A stretch of DNA of 64,000 nucleotides from Isoetes taiwanensis (GCA_021234155.1 JAJEKV010000013.1:12637959-12701958), one strand, 5' to 3'. Shown: positions 41,834-53,531, counted from the first letter of the stretch. Program-made: numbers and translations. Notes: generated by a model from the letters alone, not told the origin.

Positions 41834-43671
41834 GTTAGTTTATTTCTCATTATTCATGTTTTCTTAGTTATGGTGTTTAGTGTGGTGGTGCATGTGGTGG
41901 TTATTGTGTTGTACAGTGATTGTGGTGTACTGTATGCAGCATGTGAATTGTGTGTAGTTGACTCTAGTCCGAAATGCAATATTTAATGTTTGGAATATTA
42001 TTAGAACATTACTGAAATTGAGTACTCCTTTCTTTGGGTGTGTGTATGCAGTCTAAAAATATTTGAGCTATAACTAATCGATCCCGAGATACAAATTTTT
42101 GTTGAATAAAGACAATTTTTGTCGATTCAAGCAAGCTACTGTTGGAAAGTATGATATATTAAAAAGGATCTTACAAAATTTGGCTTTCCATTGAAAGCTC
42201 ATACTGCGAAACTAAATTTACATGCATGATCCTAAGCAACAGGAAATGCTGGTATGACTGGCTCGAGAACTGGTGCACCCAAAATTATTGTTTTCTGCAC
42301 TAAAGCATCTAAGCTTTCTGCAGTCATCCCAGAATTTAACAGATGAGGTTTGCGCTGCTTCCTACATCCCCGGTGGTGAAGTACGCAATTACGCCAAGAA
42401 ACCCGCCGCCGCGTAGTCGGAGGCGGACAAGTGACGAGAGAACAAATATACCAATATATTTGCGGCAAAGATGTAACATAAGGCGATGGACCTTGTCTAA
42501 GAGCTCTCTTCATCAATCGACTCCAAGCATAGCCATTGAAGGCCCAAAGATCCAAATCTGTTGTATGCCTTTAGGTTGGATTCGAAATCAGCAAAGAAGG
42601 TGGATTTAGGCATATCCACCTTCAGAGATTGATCACGAGCCCTGTTCAATATGTGCTGAATGCCCTCCTCGCTCACCCTACAATAGCCATAGTGATATCT
42701 GAACATCCCTCCTACCATGTTGCCGGAATGAACTTGTTGGTGAATTGGTAATTAGGGAATGAAACGCAAAAAATCGGGCGTAGAAGCGATTTAGGACCCG
42801 GATCCTTTTCTAATGATTAGAAGAGGAAATGTAATTATTATCGGGTGTACGAATTTCAGAAGTGTTTATGAGAGCAGAGGCAGATTTTTTATGTCGATTT
42901 AAATAGGATAAAAGTGATGTGATGTGATGTGTGGTGTCGTGGATGGTGTGGTGTGGTGTGGTGTGGTGTGGGTTGTCGTTATGTCCATGGTGTCATGTGG
43001 GCGTGTGCATGTGGATACAATTTTATTTATTCTCCCCCCACCCCACCACACCCCATCTATCCCACCACCATAGACTACCACCACATCTTTACGACCACCA
43101 CATTACCACCACATGCACACACATCCCACCACATCCCACGCCACACCCCTCCACCACCACCACCACCACACTCCACCACCACCACATCACACCACAATCC
43201 ACAACACCACACCACACCACCACCACTACACCCCCCCACCACACTCCACCACCACCACACTCCACCACACACCACCACCCGCACCACCACACCCCACCAC
43301 CACACTCCACCACACCACATCATAGCACCACACACCGCTACACACACCACCACCACCACGCCCACCACCACGCCCCCACCACCACCACACACCCACCACC
43401 CACCCCCCCCACCACCACACCCCACCACCACCACACACACCACCACCACCCCCCACCACCAATCCACCACCACCACCCCCACCACCACACTCCACCACCA
43501 CTCCACACTCCACCATTTGGTGTATGGTGTGTGGTGAATGGTATGGTGTGTGGTGGGTGTGTGGTGTGGTGTGTAATGTACACAAAGACTAAGGTGCTGG
43601 CTTGCAGTGAATATGATGAGTGTGGGGAATGGTATGGTGCATGGTTTGGTGTGGTATACACATCCCAACAG
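41834..43671 (+). other. Large intron of the DFAENY-family gene
   Basis: Between the donor ACG-GTTAGT at 41833 and an acceptor-like CCCAACAG at about 43671, no homologous coding sequence is seen, while both flanks fit one protein. The interval holds the GTG/CAC satellite and weak minus-strand frames (42232-42718, with DMPKSTFFADFESNLKAY) of unknown nature. The acceptor position is approximate. Confidence 0.4.
42915..43580. repeat. GTGGT / CCACCA satellite with inverted arms
   Basis: Short GTGGTGTGGTG tracts at 42915-42975 and 43515-43580 flank about 480 bp of CCACCACCACAC-type repeats on the same strand. The flanks are complementary to the centre, so long imperfect hairpins or triplex-like structures are possible. 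The His/Thr/Pro-rich frames of up to 274 residues are artefacts of the repeat. Confidence 0.85.
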
Positions 43672-44410
43672 TTTAGTGTTCATTTCATGCTGCATGCTAT
43701 TGTTCAAGAGGTTTCGGACCAACATCCGAAATTAAGATTCGCCTTGAGCTTTTGAGAAGCTAAACCCCTGGTTTGTTGTGAAATTGAAGGACTTCAATAG
43801 TTGCTGTTGCATTCAGCACGTGAGGATGCAAATGCTAGTGGATGGACTCAATGGGATGAGAACCAAACATCCGAAGAATTGCACTTGCACCTGCGATGTT
43901 TGTAGATCACATGAACTTGGTCAATGCAGGGGCACACCAAATAAAATTGCAAGTACAGAAGTTTGTGGAGATCTATATTGTGTCCAAAGAGTGAATTAGA
44001 TGAGTTTCACAAGAAGGCGCATCGCAGAAATTGTGAGTCGTGGAATCAAAAAGTTTCAGACCTGCCCCATGGAAGGAAGTGGCAGTAGGAAAGTGAAATG
44101 GGAGTACATTGACTATGAAAAAGACAACGTCTCAAGTTCTGGTAGGAGACTGACTCATCAGTACAATGAGACAGAACCCAAGAAGCTTCTGGATAAACTG
44201 AAAGAGCGTCTAAAAATCTTTCCACTGCATAATTTCAGGTACCAATGGCAGGCAAAACAGTTTAAGGAGCTTCTGGAGAATCTCCCAGCAGATGCATGTC
44301 TCTCGGTAGTGGATTTTGCAGAGAACTATACATTCAAGGAACAAGAGGAGGTGCAGTCGATGCGTTGGGTCAATAACCAGATTACCATTTTGGTTCCAAT
44401 AACATATTAG
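43672..44410 (+). pseudogene. DFAENY-family gene, central domain part 1
   Basis: Coding pieces in successive frames: LHAIVQEVSDQHPK near 43690-43730; KLKDFNSCCCIQHVRMQMLV and a Cys-rich CTCTCDVCR (43778-43999); then KERLKIFPLHNFRYQWQAKQ and CLSVVDFAENYTFKEQEEVQ (44000-44410). Proteins with D-FAENY followed by a second D and HGKG-x-x-DG occur in animals, oomycetes and seed-free plants. I take DFAENY as the first acidic residue of an RNase H-like (DDE-type) fold; this is inference. Frameshifts at about 43740 and a stop at 43999 break the frame. Confidence 0.55.
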
Positions 44411-45058
44411 TATGACTCAGTGGCAGATGAGATTATCAAGGAAACACATTACTATGTATCAGATGATAGGGAACACGATACTTTGTTCGTAGGCAACACC
44501 GCTTCATGAAGCACCACAAATATCCGGAGCGAAAGGAAGGGTTCCAAAACAGGACATTATGTGTTTTCGGATGGTGCAAAGATCTCAATTCAAGGCTTCT
44601 AGACCATTTTACTTTGTGGCTAGGTACACAAACGACACTCTGATGTCTATAATGATGTGGAATTTTTTGGTTCTAACCACGGGAAAGGTGAACACGATGG
44701 CAAAGCTGCTGAGTTGAAGAGATGGTTAAGACAACTGCAATTAAAATACAGCAGCATAAAATTGGGTAATGCTCATGAAGTGGTAGAAGTTGCCGAAGAG
44801 ATGTTTACTTGTGGAACATCCGAGTGGATGAACACATCTGAAACCAGTAAGAGGAAGAATATAAAAAGGTTCTTTTGGGAAGTCAAGGTGGAGGATATAG
44901 ATAGAAAGAAAGCATGGGGTGCAGAAAGGATTTTGGACACTAGGCAGATCCATTGTGTACATGCATTCAATCCTGAATCTCCCCGTGGCGCTTGCACACG
45001 AGGGAACTTTCATGCTTCTGCAGCTACTGCTTGGATGACATGTGGGAGAGTTGTGTGA
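44411..45058 (+). pseudogene. DFAENY-family gene, central domain part 2
   Basis: After a stop at 44408 the match continues: DEIIKETHYYVSDDREHDTL, a VFSDGA codon run near 44562, SQFKASRPFYFVARYTNDT in a shifted frame, and EFFGSNHGKGEHDGKAAELK (44657 on). SDGA...SQFK and HGKGEHDG are the second and third conserved blocks of the family. At least three frame changes occur between 44410 and 44660, including a CAG/CTG-poor stretch, so here real decay is likely. The frame then runs cleanly to 45058. Confidence 0.55.
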
Positions 45059-45079
45059 ACAAGCACTACGCTGATGATT

Positions 45080-45561
45080 GAAAACTTCAAGTTATTGTAC
45101 CATCCTCCAATGTGCATGCTGACATTGAGGACCGTAAATCCAGCAGGTCCTTGTTCTCCTCCAATCCCACGATGTTAGCAGAGGCACTTAGAGTTGGTGA
45201 TAATTTTGCTGTCGTTGCTCCGAAAGGGAATGATGAGGGTTCTGAATTTTGGATTCTGATGTGCACAAAACCAAAATGGATAGTGGAGAAAGACTTCCAA
45301 CTCAATGGAACATGGTACCTCGCCGGTGATAGTGTCATAGAAGGTATGTATTACAAGAAGGGCGCAAGATCAACCGTCAGCTATGATCTTTGCAGTAAAG
45401 ACGCCTTAGGCATAGTATTCACAACACAGATCTGTGCAATCAGACTTCACATGCCACCAACAAAACGTCAAAACAGGACTGTATATAGGCTGGATCCTTT
45501 AGATGAGGAGAAAATTTTACAGAATTTACCCGAAGTTCTTTCTGATGATGATGAAATGTAA
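45080..45561 (+). pseudogene. DFAENY-family gene, C-terminal beta-rich domain
   Basis: The frame at 45112-45561 (LRVGDNFAVVAPKGNDEGSE, FWILMCTKPKWIVEKDFQLN, DALGIVFTTQICAIRLHMPP) ends YRLDPLDEEKIL...DDDEM-stop. It looks like the compact beta domain that follows the catalytic-like region in this family. It is open throughout. Only a few in-frame stops separate it from the preceding piece. Confidence 0.5.
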
Positions 45562-45564
45562 AAC

Positions 45565-48500
45565 TATTCTGTAGTTTTCAGAACTCATGTGAAATCTTGT
45601 GCTTCAGCTGTGAAAATGAGTTTGTCTTGATTTCTTTTGAAGATTTGAATTCTTCTGAAACACTTGATTCCTTTGTTTGTGAGATGAATTGAATATGAAT
45701 TTTCATTGAAATGAATCGAGGTTACAATAATAATTATTATCCTATTATTTAAATTTGGTTTTTCCGATGTGTGGAAAACTTTTACATTTTTGTTCCGGCA
45801 AATGGTATGCCTATGATTTGCTATGATTTTGCTTCATTTCGGCTGCTCCAAAAAAATTTCCGATTGCCAAAAATTAAAATGTCCATCGAGTTGTGTTTTT
45901 TAGGTCTGTTTTTGGACTGGGTATTCGGCATATCTTCCGGCAAGATTTTCAATCCGCAAAACCTTGGAGAAGCTTTCGGCATGGACAACATCTGTCTGCC
46001 TGCCACATGCATTAGACGAATCCATTTGGGCTGTTCTATCTTATCCGGTGCTGCCGAGCATTTGTGGCTTTCCGATTTCTGATGCAATTTGATTTTTTGC
46101 AGCAGTTGCTTTCTTCTGCAAATATACTGGAGCGTGGAGCGTGGGTTTGGAGATCCCGCTGTGATTTGGCTGTATATGGGCTTCGATTTGGCAACAAGAT
46201 GTGGATAAGATTTATTTAAAAAGTGATTTTCGTCAAGACTCCTTAGGTTTGCATGGAGGTTTGGCTGTACAGCGACAATCATGTGTTTTCATCAGGTAAA
46301 TGCATGCATTCCCATATGTATCATTCTTTTATTGTTAGAGTCTGATGTTTCCATGGATTTTGCACAAGAATAGGCACAGATGTTTTATAATCTCCTTCGA
46401 CTGTTTTTCAGAAGCATTTGTTCCAATGCCTATGTTCCAATGTCACGTAGATTATCTGGGAAATTCATCCTTATGTGCTCAGTGGATTTCTTTGCTAAAT
46501 TTGTTGGCAGATGTGCAGCTTCTGATTGCTTGAAAAAATTGTAACATGTAGGTGATTTAGTAGGAACGTTGGAAGACTTGCTCATGGGCGACAGTGGCAA
46601 TGGCATCACCACACTAATTTCGTGAGTTTCATTTCCTAGCACTGCTCTTTCTCCTTTTCCTCCGTCTTGGTGATCTGTAGAGTAGGCCATGGTGCTGTGC
46701 ATAGCTTATAGTTTCGTGCCATTACAAGTTTCTTTGTTGCTTAGATAGAGCTCCTCAACTAGACTCTGCAACCAAGTAGCATAAATCTATATTGTAATAT
46801 ACTTCATGCTTTCTCTTTATTTTCCAATGATGCAACAATTTGTTGTGTTTGTAGTTTATTAAATTATATGAGCAGTCTGCAGTCATGGTAGCAAGCATAT
46901 TGGCAAGGATATGTTGCTTTAGACTTGCGCTTCTTTGCTCTATATTCCCCTGCTGCAAAGCATCCATCGAAATGTTTCTTCCCTTCTTTGCATGCTGGTT
47001 CCCAGAAAATTACAATTCTGAAGCTTTTATGTTCTGGTTATTTCACCTTGCTTATGGTATGGAGCATGCATGGCAGGGGATTCCATATTAAATTGAAACA
47101 TGATGAAATGTGTTGAAGCTCGGATTGAAGAAGGTACCTTATCTCTGGCAGCATTAAGGCCCTAATTTTTAAGGTTCAGTTTGGAGCTCTGTTGCATTGC
47201 AGCAAAGTATTATCTACTTTCCATTTTGTTTGTTTGTTTGTGTATTGTTTGTTCTTCAGGTTGTTTTCAAGCTCGGGAGTTTATTTATAGGGCACTTTTG
47301 AGCAAAGATCCATAAACTTTAGTGTGCTTCAGGCATGTGCCTAATTAGGACTTCCTTCAACAAACCAGCAGGAATCGATGTCCCAAAGTGTGTCATATAA
47401 AGGTATTAGCCTCAAGTCCCAATATTCGTCCAAAGCTAATATTTGTTTTTCTTATTTCCCTGCAGTATGGACTGTGTATAAAGCTTGGATCTATCGTTAC
47501 AGTTGGCTCTCATGTGGTTGTGAACGAAAGTTTGGCACAAGAGGTAATGTTAGATAGAGCATGAACAACACAAGAGACATTAAGAGATTTTATGAACCAT
47601 TTCCACCATATTGATTTGGGTTTCGTTAGGTAGCAGTTATGATGGTGATTTTCGTTGCTCTATAGAAATTTATTCTTTAATGATTTTGCTTTCTAGGTAA
47701 TAAAAACAACCGAAAAAGTAAGATATACGAATTACAACTTCGTTGAATGTGCAGTTGGCGTTGCACTTTCGATGTAAACGGCTTTGACCATACTTACTCA
47801 GTATTAAGGTTGCTCCTTTAGTTTTGAGCTGAATTGTGGGCCTCACGATCCGTCTAACTTATGATGGGTTCTGAGTTAAGCTAGGTCAATGGATGGGTTA
47901 AATGTGATCGTTACCTAGAGGATATAAAAATTGTTCCTTTAGCTCGAGGGAGGAGGTTGGCTTGCAAATGTTGCAAGGGCGTTTTAAAATATATGAAATT
48001 GGCATGAATCAGAACACCAATCTATGCAGGTTGCCTGAGATTGCAAGGGTGGATTATGATGGTGAGATATGGGTTATTTGGAATGTAACTTGCATGAGCT
48101 GGAGTCCTTTTACAACAATGGCTAATCTTGATAAACTTTATATTGATTCAGTGTTTTTTCGATAGTTTTGTATTTTAGGTAGTATCTTGCGTGGAAGCTC
48201 ATATTTTTGTAGGGTTTTTATGGATTAATCAGACCATTGCACCAGTTGAGCTACATGGAAGTGGAGATTGCATGTGCAACAAAATCAATGCCCTGGCTAC
48301 CAAATTAGCATATTGACAGGTAACTTTCCTTTCCACAGTATCAAGTGAAAACCGTTGGATGTCTCTTCTGTGAGCTCCATCTACATACATATTCGTCTTA
48401 ACATCCTTCTTAGCATCTGTAGTGAACGCGCCTGTATTTCTGACACGATTCTTAAGACATTTTATTTTAAGCCTCGCCACATGAAGCCTTGGTTAGCAAT

Positions 48501-48830
48501 TAGTTTATTTGTGTGTCTTTTATTCTTTAGGGTTTAGGGTTTTCTGCAACCTCGGCTTCCTCTTTCTGCATTTAGATGTTGCACGAAGCCCGCCTGTACA
48601 TCAAGCTCCTTTGACATGGCCACATAATTTTACATGGGACTGTAAAAGCTGTGTGATTTGTCATATTTCTCATCCATATTTTTGCAGGTGGATTTGAAGC
48701 CTAAAGTATGGCTCCAGAAACAGTTTTTCAAAGTTTAACAAGGATCTCTTGCTATAATTGATTATCTTCCATTGGGTGAATCGGAGTGAAAAGGCACTCA
48801 TGCTGATATGCAAAGATCTGGATGGATATG
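45565..48830. other. Long region without confident genes; scattered exon-like pieces
   Basis: The sequence is T-rich and intron-like. Two pieces look like exons: 46554-46621, between TGTAG and GTGAGT (GDLVGTLEDLLMGDSGNGIT), and about 47467-47543 before GTAATG (GLCIKLGSIVTVGSHVVV). Neither is assigned to a family. It may be the intron-rich body of a plus-strand gene whose other exons I cannot identify. Confidence 0.3.
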
Positions 48831-48834
48831 GAGA

Positions 48835-50498
48835 CTACAGACCGAGATACAATCTCAGAAGAGTGGCCAGACTCAGATTGTGATAATCCTTCCAGATCTC
48901 GTTGAGTTTATTTTCTATCCCATTCTTGTTGGGGGAAAAGAATTCCCCTGTCTGCATTGCTTTCGAGTTGCTTTGTGTGTCTTGTGTGTATACATCTTCT
49001 CGAGCCTCCTCTAGATTCAAGGGGCTAAATCTATTACCAGTGTCATAGTCTTCCCAATTGTGGCCAGATCCAATTTGCATTGTTTCTATTTACGTACTTT
49101 CTTTATCCTCGAATCCTTATCCAAATTTTGATTACGAGCTTACATTTTGCCCAATTACAATGGGTGTCTGCATTTTTTGTGTTTCCTTGTCCTTAGTGTG
49201 AATTCACTGTTACCAAGGTATCTGGATTCCTGTGTCCTCTCGTATGTAGATCCCGCGCTTGGAGGGCTGTCCTTATTGAATTTGGCATAAAGTTCTTTTT
49301 AAAAGGACACCTCCTTCTTTGTGAGTTCGATGGCTTCGTGGTGCTGAATTTTTCCCCTTCTTTTTGTCTTCAAAGGCACATAAGATCCTTTGGGAGAGGT
49401 CCCAATTGGCTTGTCTGATTAAGTTCCCTGTCTTGTTTTTTCCTTTGTAATTTTTTATAGTTTTCCCTGTGCTCTGCTTGTTTGTCTGTTCTGTCAGACC
49501 CATAGGCCATTTTCTCCTTTTTGGGGCCATACATATAACCGAAATCATCACATGCATGCATTCTCTGTCAAAATCATCTTTGTTCTACCTTTTGGGTATG
49601 TAGAAGGTCCTCACGGTGTTTCTCGGGATACATCTTCCACCACCATGGAATTTCTTTCCACGAGATACCCGCGATCCGGTGGAAGGCCGCTCCAATTCAA
49701 GCGCAAGACACGGTTAGTTCCAAACAGATCAACATAAGTCACTTCTCGGGGAATGGGCTTGAGCAGATCGAGTTGGACATAGACAATTGGGGGTCTATCG
49801 GGTCGAAACATTACAGAGATGAAATGGCCAATGGAATTGAAGATTGCCTTGAAGCATTCTTCACTCCAGTAAACAGGGTTGAGGCCATGGAGTTGCATGA
49901 AGACTGTAACCGGGAGGGACTTAGGGGAGGAGGGATCAAAATAATCCCATTTTTGGAATTTGATCTGGTACCCTTTGTGTATGATTCGGCTTTTCCTGAG
50001 CAAATCAAGAGCAGCTTCCTGGGATGTTAATTCAACCATGAAAAATGGGAACTGCAGCCAATGCATGGAAGCAATCTGCACATTTTTGTTCAGTGAGTAT
50101 ATTTGCTTGGCGATTTCATTCAGGTTGAAACCTTCCTTTTCCACCCAGCCTACAACTGCATTTTTTTCCAAAGTATGAAGTTTGTTTTGGGCAGACTGGA
50201 AGTTCAGTTTGATACCTTTGGTGAAATCTTCATCAGGAGCATGCAGATACTTCTGTTGACAGAGAATGTTCATCCAGTCCGAGTTTGAGAAGATAGGATT
50301 CACAGGTCTCGGCAGTTCCGGTTCCTCTTCTCGAGTGATATTATCCCATTCCGGGATCCCTTGATTCTGCAACATCCATGCAGTGAAGGCCGCCATGTCG
50401 AAGCTCCCAAATTGTATGAAGTTTTTCGAGATTGAATCAGTAGCTCTTGTAACAGCTGGGAAGATCTTAGGAATGAAGGGTACCTTGGGTGCATTCAT
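48835..50498 (-). mobile_element. Orphan plant LINE ORF1 region
   Basis: The ORF1 coding sequence of a plant L1-type LINE runs on the minus strand from 50498 to about 48835. It comprises an intact 295-residue part, then a zinc-knuckle-like and basic stretch (49273-49561, CDDFGYMYGPKKEKMAYG), then a C-terminal part (48835-49080) with DTGNRFSPLNLEEAREDV, typical of such ORF1 ends. No ORF2 follows below 48835, which is unusual because LINE fragments normally lose the 5' end. Confidence 0.65.
49611..50498 (-). CDS. DUF4283-like LINE ORF1 N-terminal protein
   Basis: A 295-residue frame starts MNAPKVPFIPKIFPAVTRAT. Residues about 110-215 carry a DUF4283-like domain: NAVVGWVEKEGFNLNEIAKQ, FPFFMVELTSQEAALDLLRK, then the hallmark PVTVFMQLHGLNPVYWSEEC and IFNSIGHFISV. 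DUF4283 proteins are the RNA-binding ORF1 products of plant L1 elements. The frame is intact but stops at 49611 before the knuckle region, so the full ORF1 is interrupted. It is unrelated to the coiled-coil ORF1 of LINE 1. Confidence 0.7.
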   Translation of the reverse strand: MNAPKVPFIPKIFPAVTRATDSISKNFIQFGSFDMAAFTAWMLQNQGIPEWDNITREEEPELPRPVNPIFSNSDWMNILCQQKYLHAPDEDFTKGIKLNFQSAQNKLHTLEKNAVVGWVEKEGFNLNEIAKQIYSLNKNVQIASMHWLQFPFFMVELTSQEAALDLLRKSRIIHKGYQIKFQKWDYFDPSSPKSLPVTVFMQLHGLNPVYWSEECFKAIFNSIGHFISVMFRPDRPPIVYVQLDLLKPIPREVTYVDLFGTNRVLRLNWSGLPPDRGYLVERNSMVVEDVSRETP

Positions 50499-50499
50499 G

Positions 50500-51920
50500 A
50501 TTCGAAATTATGGGGGGCTGCAGGAAGACAGAAAGAATTTTGGGGGAATGGGATGGATAATTGGTGATGTGACTGTTGGGAGGATCGAGGGTGGAACAAT
50601 CTGAAGGATGGGATGGGATCGAGAAGTGACTGGCAGTTGATCTGCCAGAACCTTACCTGGGGTTCAAGAAACCCTAGTTAGCGCGAGGTCGAGCGCCAAT
50701 ACTCTCCATTGCAGGTTGCAATATTAGGTAAGCTCAGAAATACAAAATCCAGGTAATCATAAATCCGACAACTTGCTCTATTTTAAATCCATCCTATTCA
50801 TCCATGTTGATGCTCTTCATAAAGCGGGCATCAAATGGAGCGCCATCACTGAAGCTAAGCACAGTTGCAACTTTGTGAATGAGCCAAATTTGTTTTGCCA
50901 CCTTAAAAAATGATTACAGAATCGATTCATGCAACTCACCTCGACTACGGCTTGGCGGCGTGAAGATCTACACATTTGATATGGCAAAACTTGGAAAATA
51001 GAAGATCATCTTTCAAAGATATCTTGCTCTTTGACCTCTCGTAATAGCTCATATGCTTTAAAAGCCCATTTTCTCGATTCTGCTGGATCCTAAACACAAT
51101 ATCCCTGCATCCACGCCAAAATCCTCAGTCTCAAATCCGGTAAATAATATTACCAGATTGTGCATCTATAGAGGAGCCAAAATGCAAAGCAATATTAAAT
51201 GCAAAAGCAAGCTTTGATTAAAGCATTGGCCTCTTCAAAATATAGGCTCGACCATTCAAAGGAAGGAAGGAAGGAAGGAAGGAAAGGGCACAAAGAAATG
51301 AACATACAATCAAAAGAAATAAAAAGCGAGCAATGGCGGGGCGTAAAAAAAATAACGGATTACGCATTCACGTCTTTCGAAGTAGAAGAAACAAAACGTG
51401 TAATCAAGGGACCAAAATACTCTAAAAAAACTGAACGCGAAGAATTGCGCACAAACTATACTAAAACTCCTTTAGTATAAGATATAGATATTGTGAAATA
51501 TTGACTATTTTGTAAATAATATGAGATTACATTTTCATACTTTTGAGGTGGTTTGTGTGAATTTGAATATGCTATAAAAAACATACAATATAAAATTTGT
51601 CCCAAAATTAAGACATAATCCCAATTTAATTGAATGATGGTTGAAACTTATATACTCAGTAAGCACAAATGTTAGATGCTGAGACCATTGAAGCTGCAAC
51701 ATTCTGCGAGGCAATGTTTGCTAAATTATGGGACATTATGCATTTGCTAATACTGTTTATAAGGTCCTTCATGGCATGTGCCAAAGGTGTGATTCTGAAA
51801 TTGGTAGATAACTGGCACTTTCAAAAAGGATGAAGGAATTGCACTGTTAAACCATTCATTCTTGAACTGTCTATTTCTATATGACGTTGTCCCCGTGCTG
51901 CAAATTGTGATACCTATATG
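50500..51920. other. Unassigned spacer with (GGAA)n
   Basis: AT-rich DNA, no recognised gene; a GAAGGAAGGAAGGAAGG run at 51259-51285. A 93-residue basic frame (51199-51480) spans this microsatellite and is not supported. Confidence 0.4.
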
Positions 51921-51924
51921 ATGC

Positions 51925-52031
51925 ATTATCCATAAGCCACATAAGCTGGTCCACATCATTGATCCATGTCTCCAATGGCCATGTCCTTTCCCAAGAGACA
52001 TGCCCTCATGACTTTTCATATACTCTTTCAC
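51925..52031 (+). mobile_element. Ty1/copia LTR fragment
   Basis: CCATAAGCCACATAAGCTGG through CTCATGACTTTTCATATACTCTTTCAC matches the LTR trapped in array 2 (there on the minus strand), with few differences. Only about 105 bp is present, without the TGTTAAC start, so it is an internal LTR piece from another insertion. Confidence 0.75.
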
Positions 52032-52049
52032 TTGCAATAGGGTTGCAAT

Positions 52050-52395
52050 AGAAAGCGGGAACAAATCATTGAAACGGGACCAAAAGGAATATTCCTCAAA
52101 AGAATCCTTTTTTTTTCAAAAAAAGAAAAACAGGGATAAAAATTTATTTTTTTGTCATAAAAATACATTTTGACCCCCAAATCACTCATTTTTTTGTGCA
52201 AAGAGAAAATTGACTATGTCAAAGTGACACTTTTCCTAACGATTTAAATTTACACGAAGTGTGTTTTTAGAAAACCACTAATTTAAAGTGTCGTCCCTAC
52301 ACATCATTTTGTTAGCTTGGATGCGTTTTCCAGAAAACGTACTTTTTAGGTTATAATGAGACATTTTTTAATGATATAATATTTTAAAATTACCA
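52050..52395. other. AT-rich spacer with hairpins
   Basis: No gene. Contains GCGTTTTCCAGAAAACGT (about 52324-52341), a near-perfect palindrome. Confidence 0.5.
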
Positions 52396-52399
52396 AAAT

Positions 52400-52540
52400 T
52401 GTATTAGGAATACACTTTTACTATTCGAGAATATGAGAGTGTATTCGAATACACTTTTGCTTTTCTTGAAAGTCAAAGTGTATTCGAATACACTTTTAAA
52501 TCTTGCTTCGAAATCGAAGTGTATTCCGGAATACATTTTT
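52400..52540. repeat. Palindromic repeats GTGTATTCGAATACAC at about 40-bp spacing
   Basis: The 16-bp perfect palindrome GTGTATTCGAATACAC occurs at 52439-52454 and 52478-52493, a diverged form GTGTATTCCGGAATACAT at 52519-52536, and a half-form GTATTAGGAATAC at 52401-52413. A related inverted copy lies at 63820-63848. Confidence 0.85.
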
Positions 52541-52734
52541 GATGTACAAGCTTTTGAGACTTCGGCGATGATCTTGCACTTTTCTGAATTTTCCGGTTCA
52601 ATGGATTTTTCGGATTAAGCGAAAATGAAAAACAAACTAACAACCTTGGAATTTTATTTTTTGTTTTGTGGGGATACATGATAGCAGTACAAATAAAAAA
52701 AGGATTTTTGTTTTGTTTTTGTTTTGTGGGACCA

Positions 52735-53310
52735 TGTTAGTCCTGTGCCTCCTGAATGCGGGGACTATTCATCCTCTGACAGACCAGGTCAAGCTCAAGG
52801 ATCCTCAGTCAAACCACGGGTCGACATCCAAGCCTCCCGAGAAGACTAAGCGGCGGACCCACGCGTCAAAGCCTTCGGTACATCAACAAGAGGCCTTCCG
52901 GACAAGTGATGGCCCGTCCCCGCCCGGCGTCGGCGTCAGGCGTGATTCCGTGCACTTCAAGAGGCACCGCCAACATTCACAAAATCGGGGCCTCCTTCCG
53001 GGAGTCGGCACGAGATCGATCGAGTGTCTATATTGGGCCCAAGGCCATTGTACTATATATATGAGTAGAGTTAGCTCATAAGTTTTTAGATGAGTTTTGA
53101 GTCTTGTCTCCTTCGGTTTTTTCTCTCTATTGAGCTCATGTATTTTCATCATTGATATCAAGGAAGCTTATCATCTTTCTCTCATTTGTTCCGTTTTTCT
53201 TCTTTTTCTTCTCTTTCGGCCAAATCCAGGCGTGACATAGTCCCCGGACTCTCTGTTAGATCCACGGGTCCTCAAAGAGGGCATCTTCTTCGGAGTTCCC
53301 GAACCCGACC
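52735..53310 (+). repeat. 5' LTR of the gypsy element
   Basis: Starts TGTTAGTCCTGTGCCTCC. Shares with the 3' copy the blocks CAAGCTCAAGGATC, GACATCCAAGC, GAAGACTAAGCG, TATTGGGCCCAAGGCCATTG, a TATA box (TACTATATATATGAGTA near 53050) and GAGCTCATGTATTTTCATCA. Similarity fades after about 53310. A sequence resembling a tRNA-Asp primer site (GGCGCCATCGG, 53430) lies further down; if it is the primer site, the LTR would extend to about 53428. Confidence 0.7.
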
Positions 53311-53531
53311 CCCAAACAACATCGCCAGCTGCGGGTCTGATTTTATCCTACTTTCTTCTGTAGCCATGTCATCCGTCCGTAATTTCCGCCCGAGAAGAAC
53401 TCCTTTCTCGAGCGGCATCTGGCTTGGCAGGCGCCATCGGTCGTCCGGGGCGTGCGGCGACATGTATGGATCGCTTATGACATAGAGGGGAGGCCATCTT
53501 GGTCTAGGGCTCAGTCAGCCACCCACCCCTC

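Noticed and set aside
42929-43755. Long His/Thr/Pro-rich open frames (up to 274 residues) on both strands
   Set aside because: They are translations of a CCACCA/GTGGT satellite; any frame through such a repeat lacks stops.
45771-46282. Overlapping plus (103 residues) and minus (153 residues) frames
   Set aside because: No recognisable motifs on either strand; the region is intron-like and the frames could arise by chance.
51199-51480. 93-residue basic frame
   Set aside because: It passes through a (GGAA)n microsatellite and has no recognisable features.
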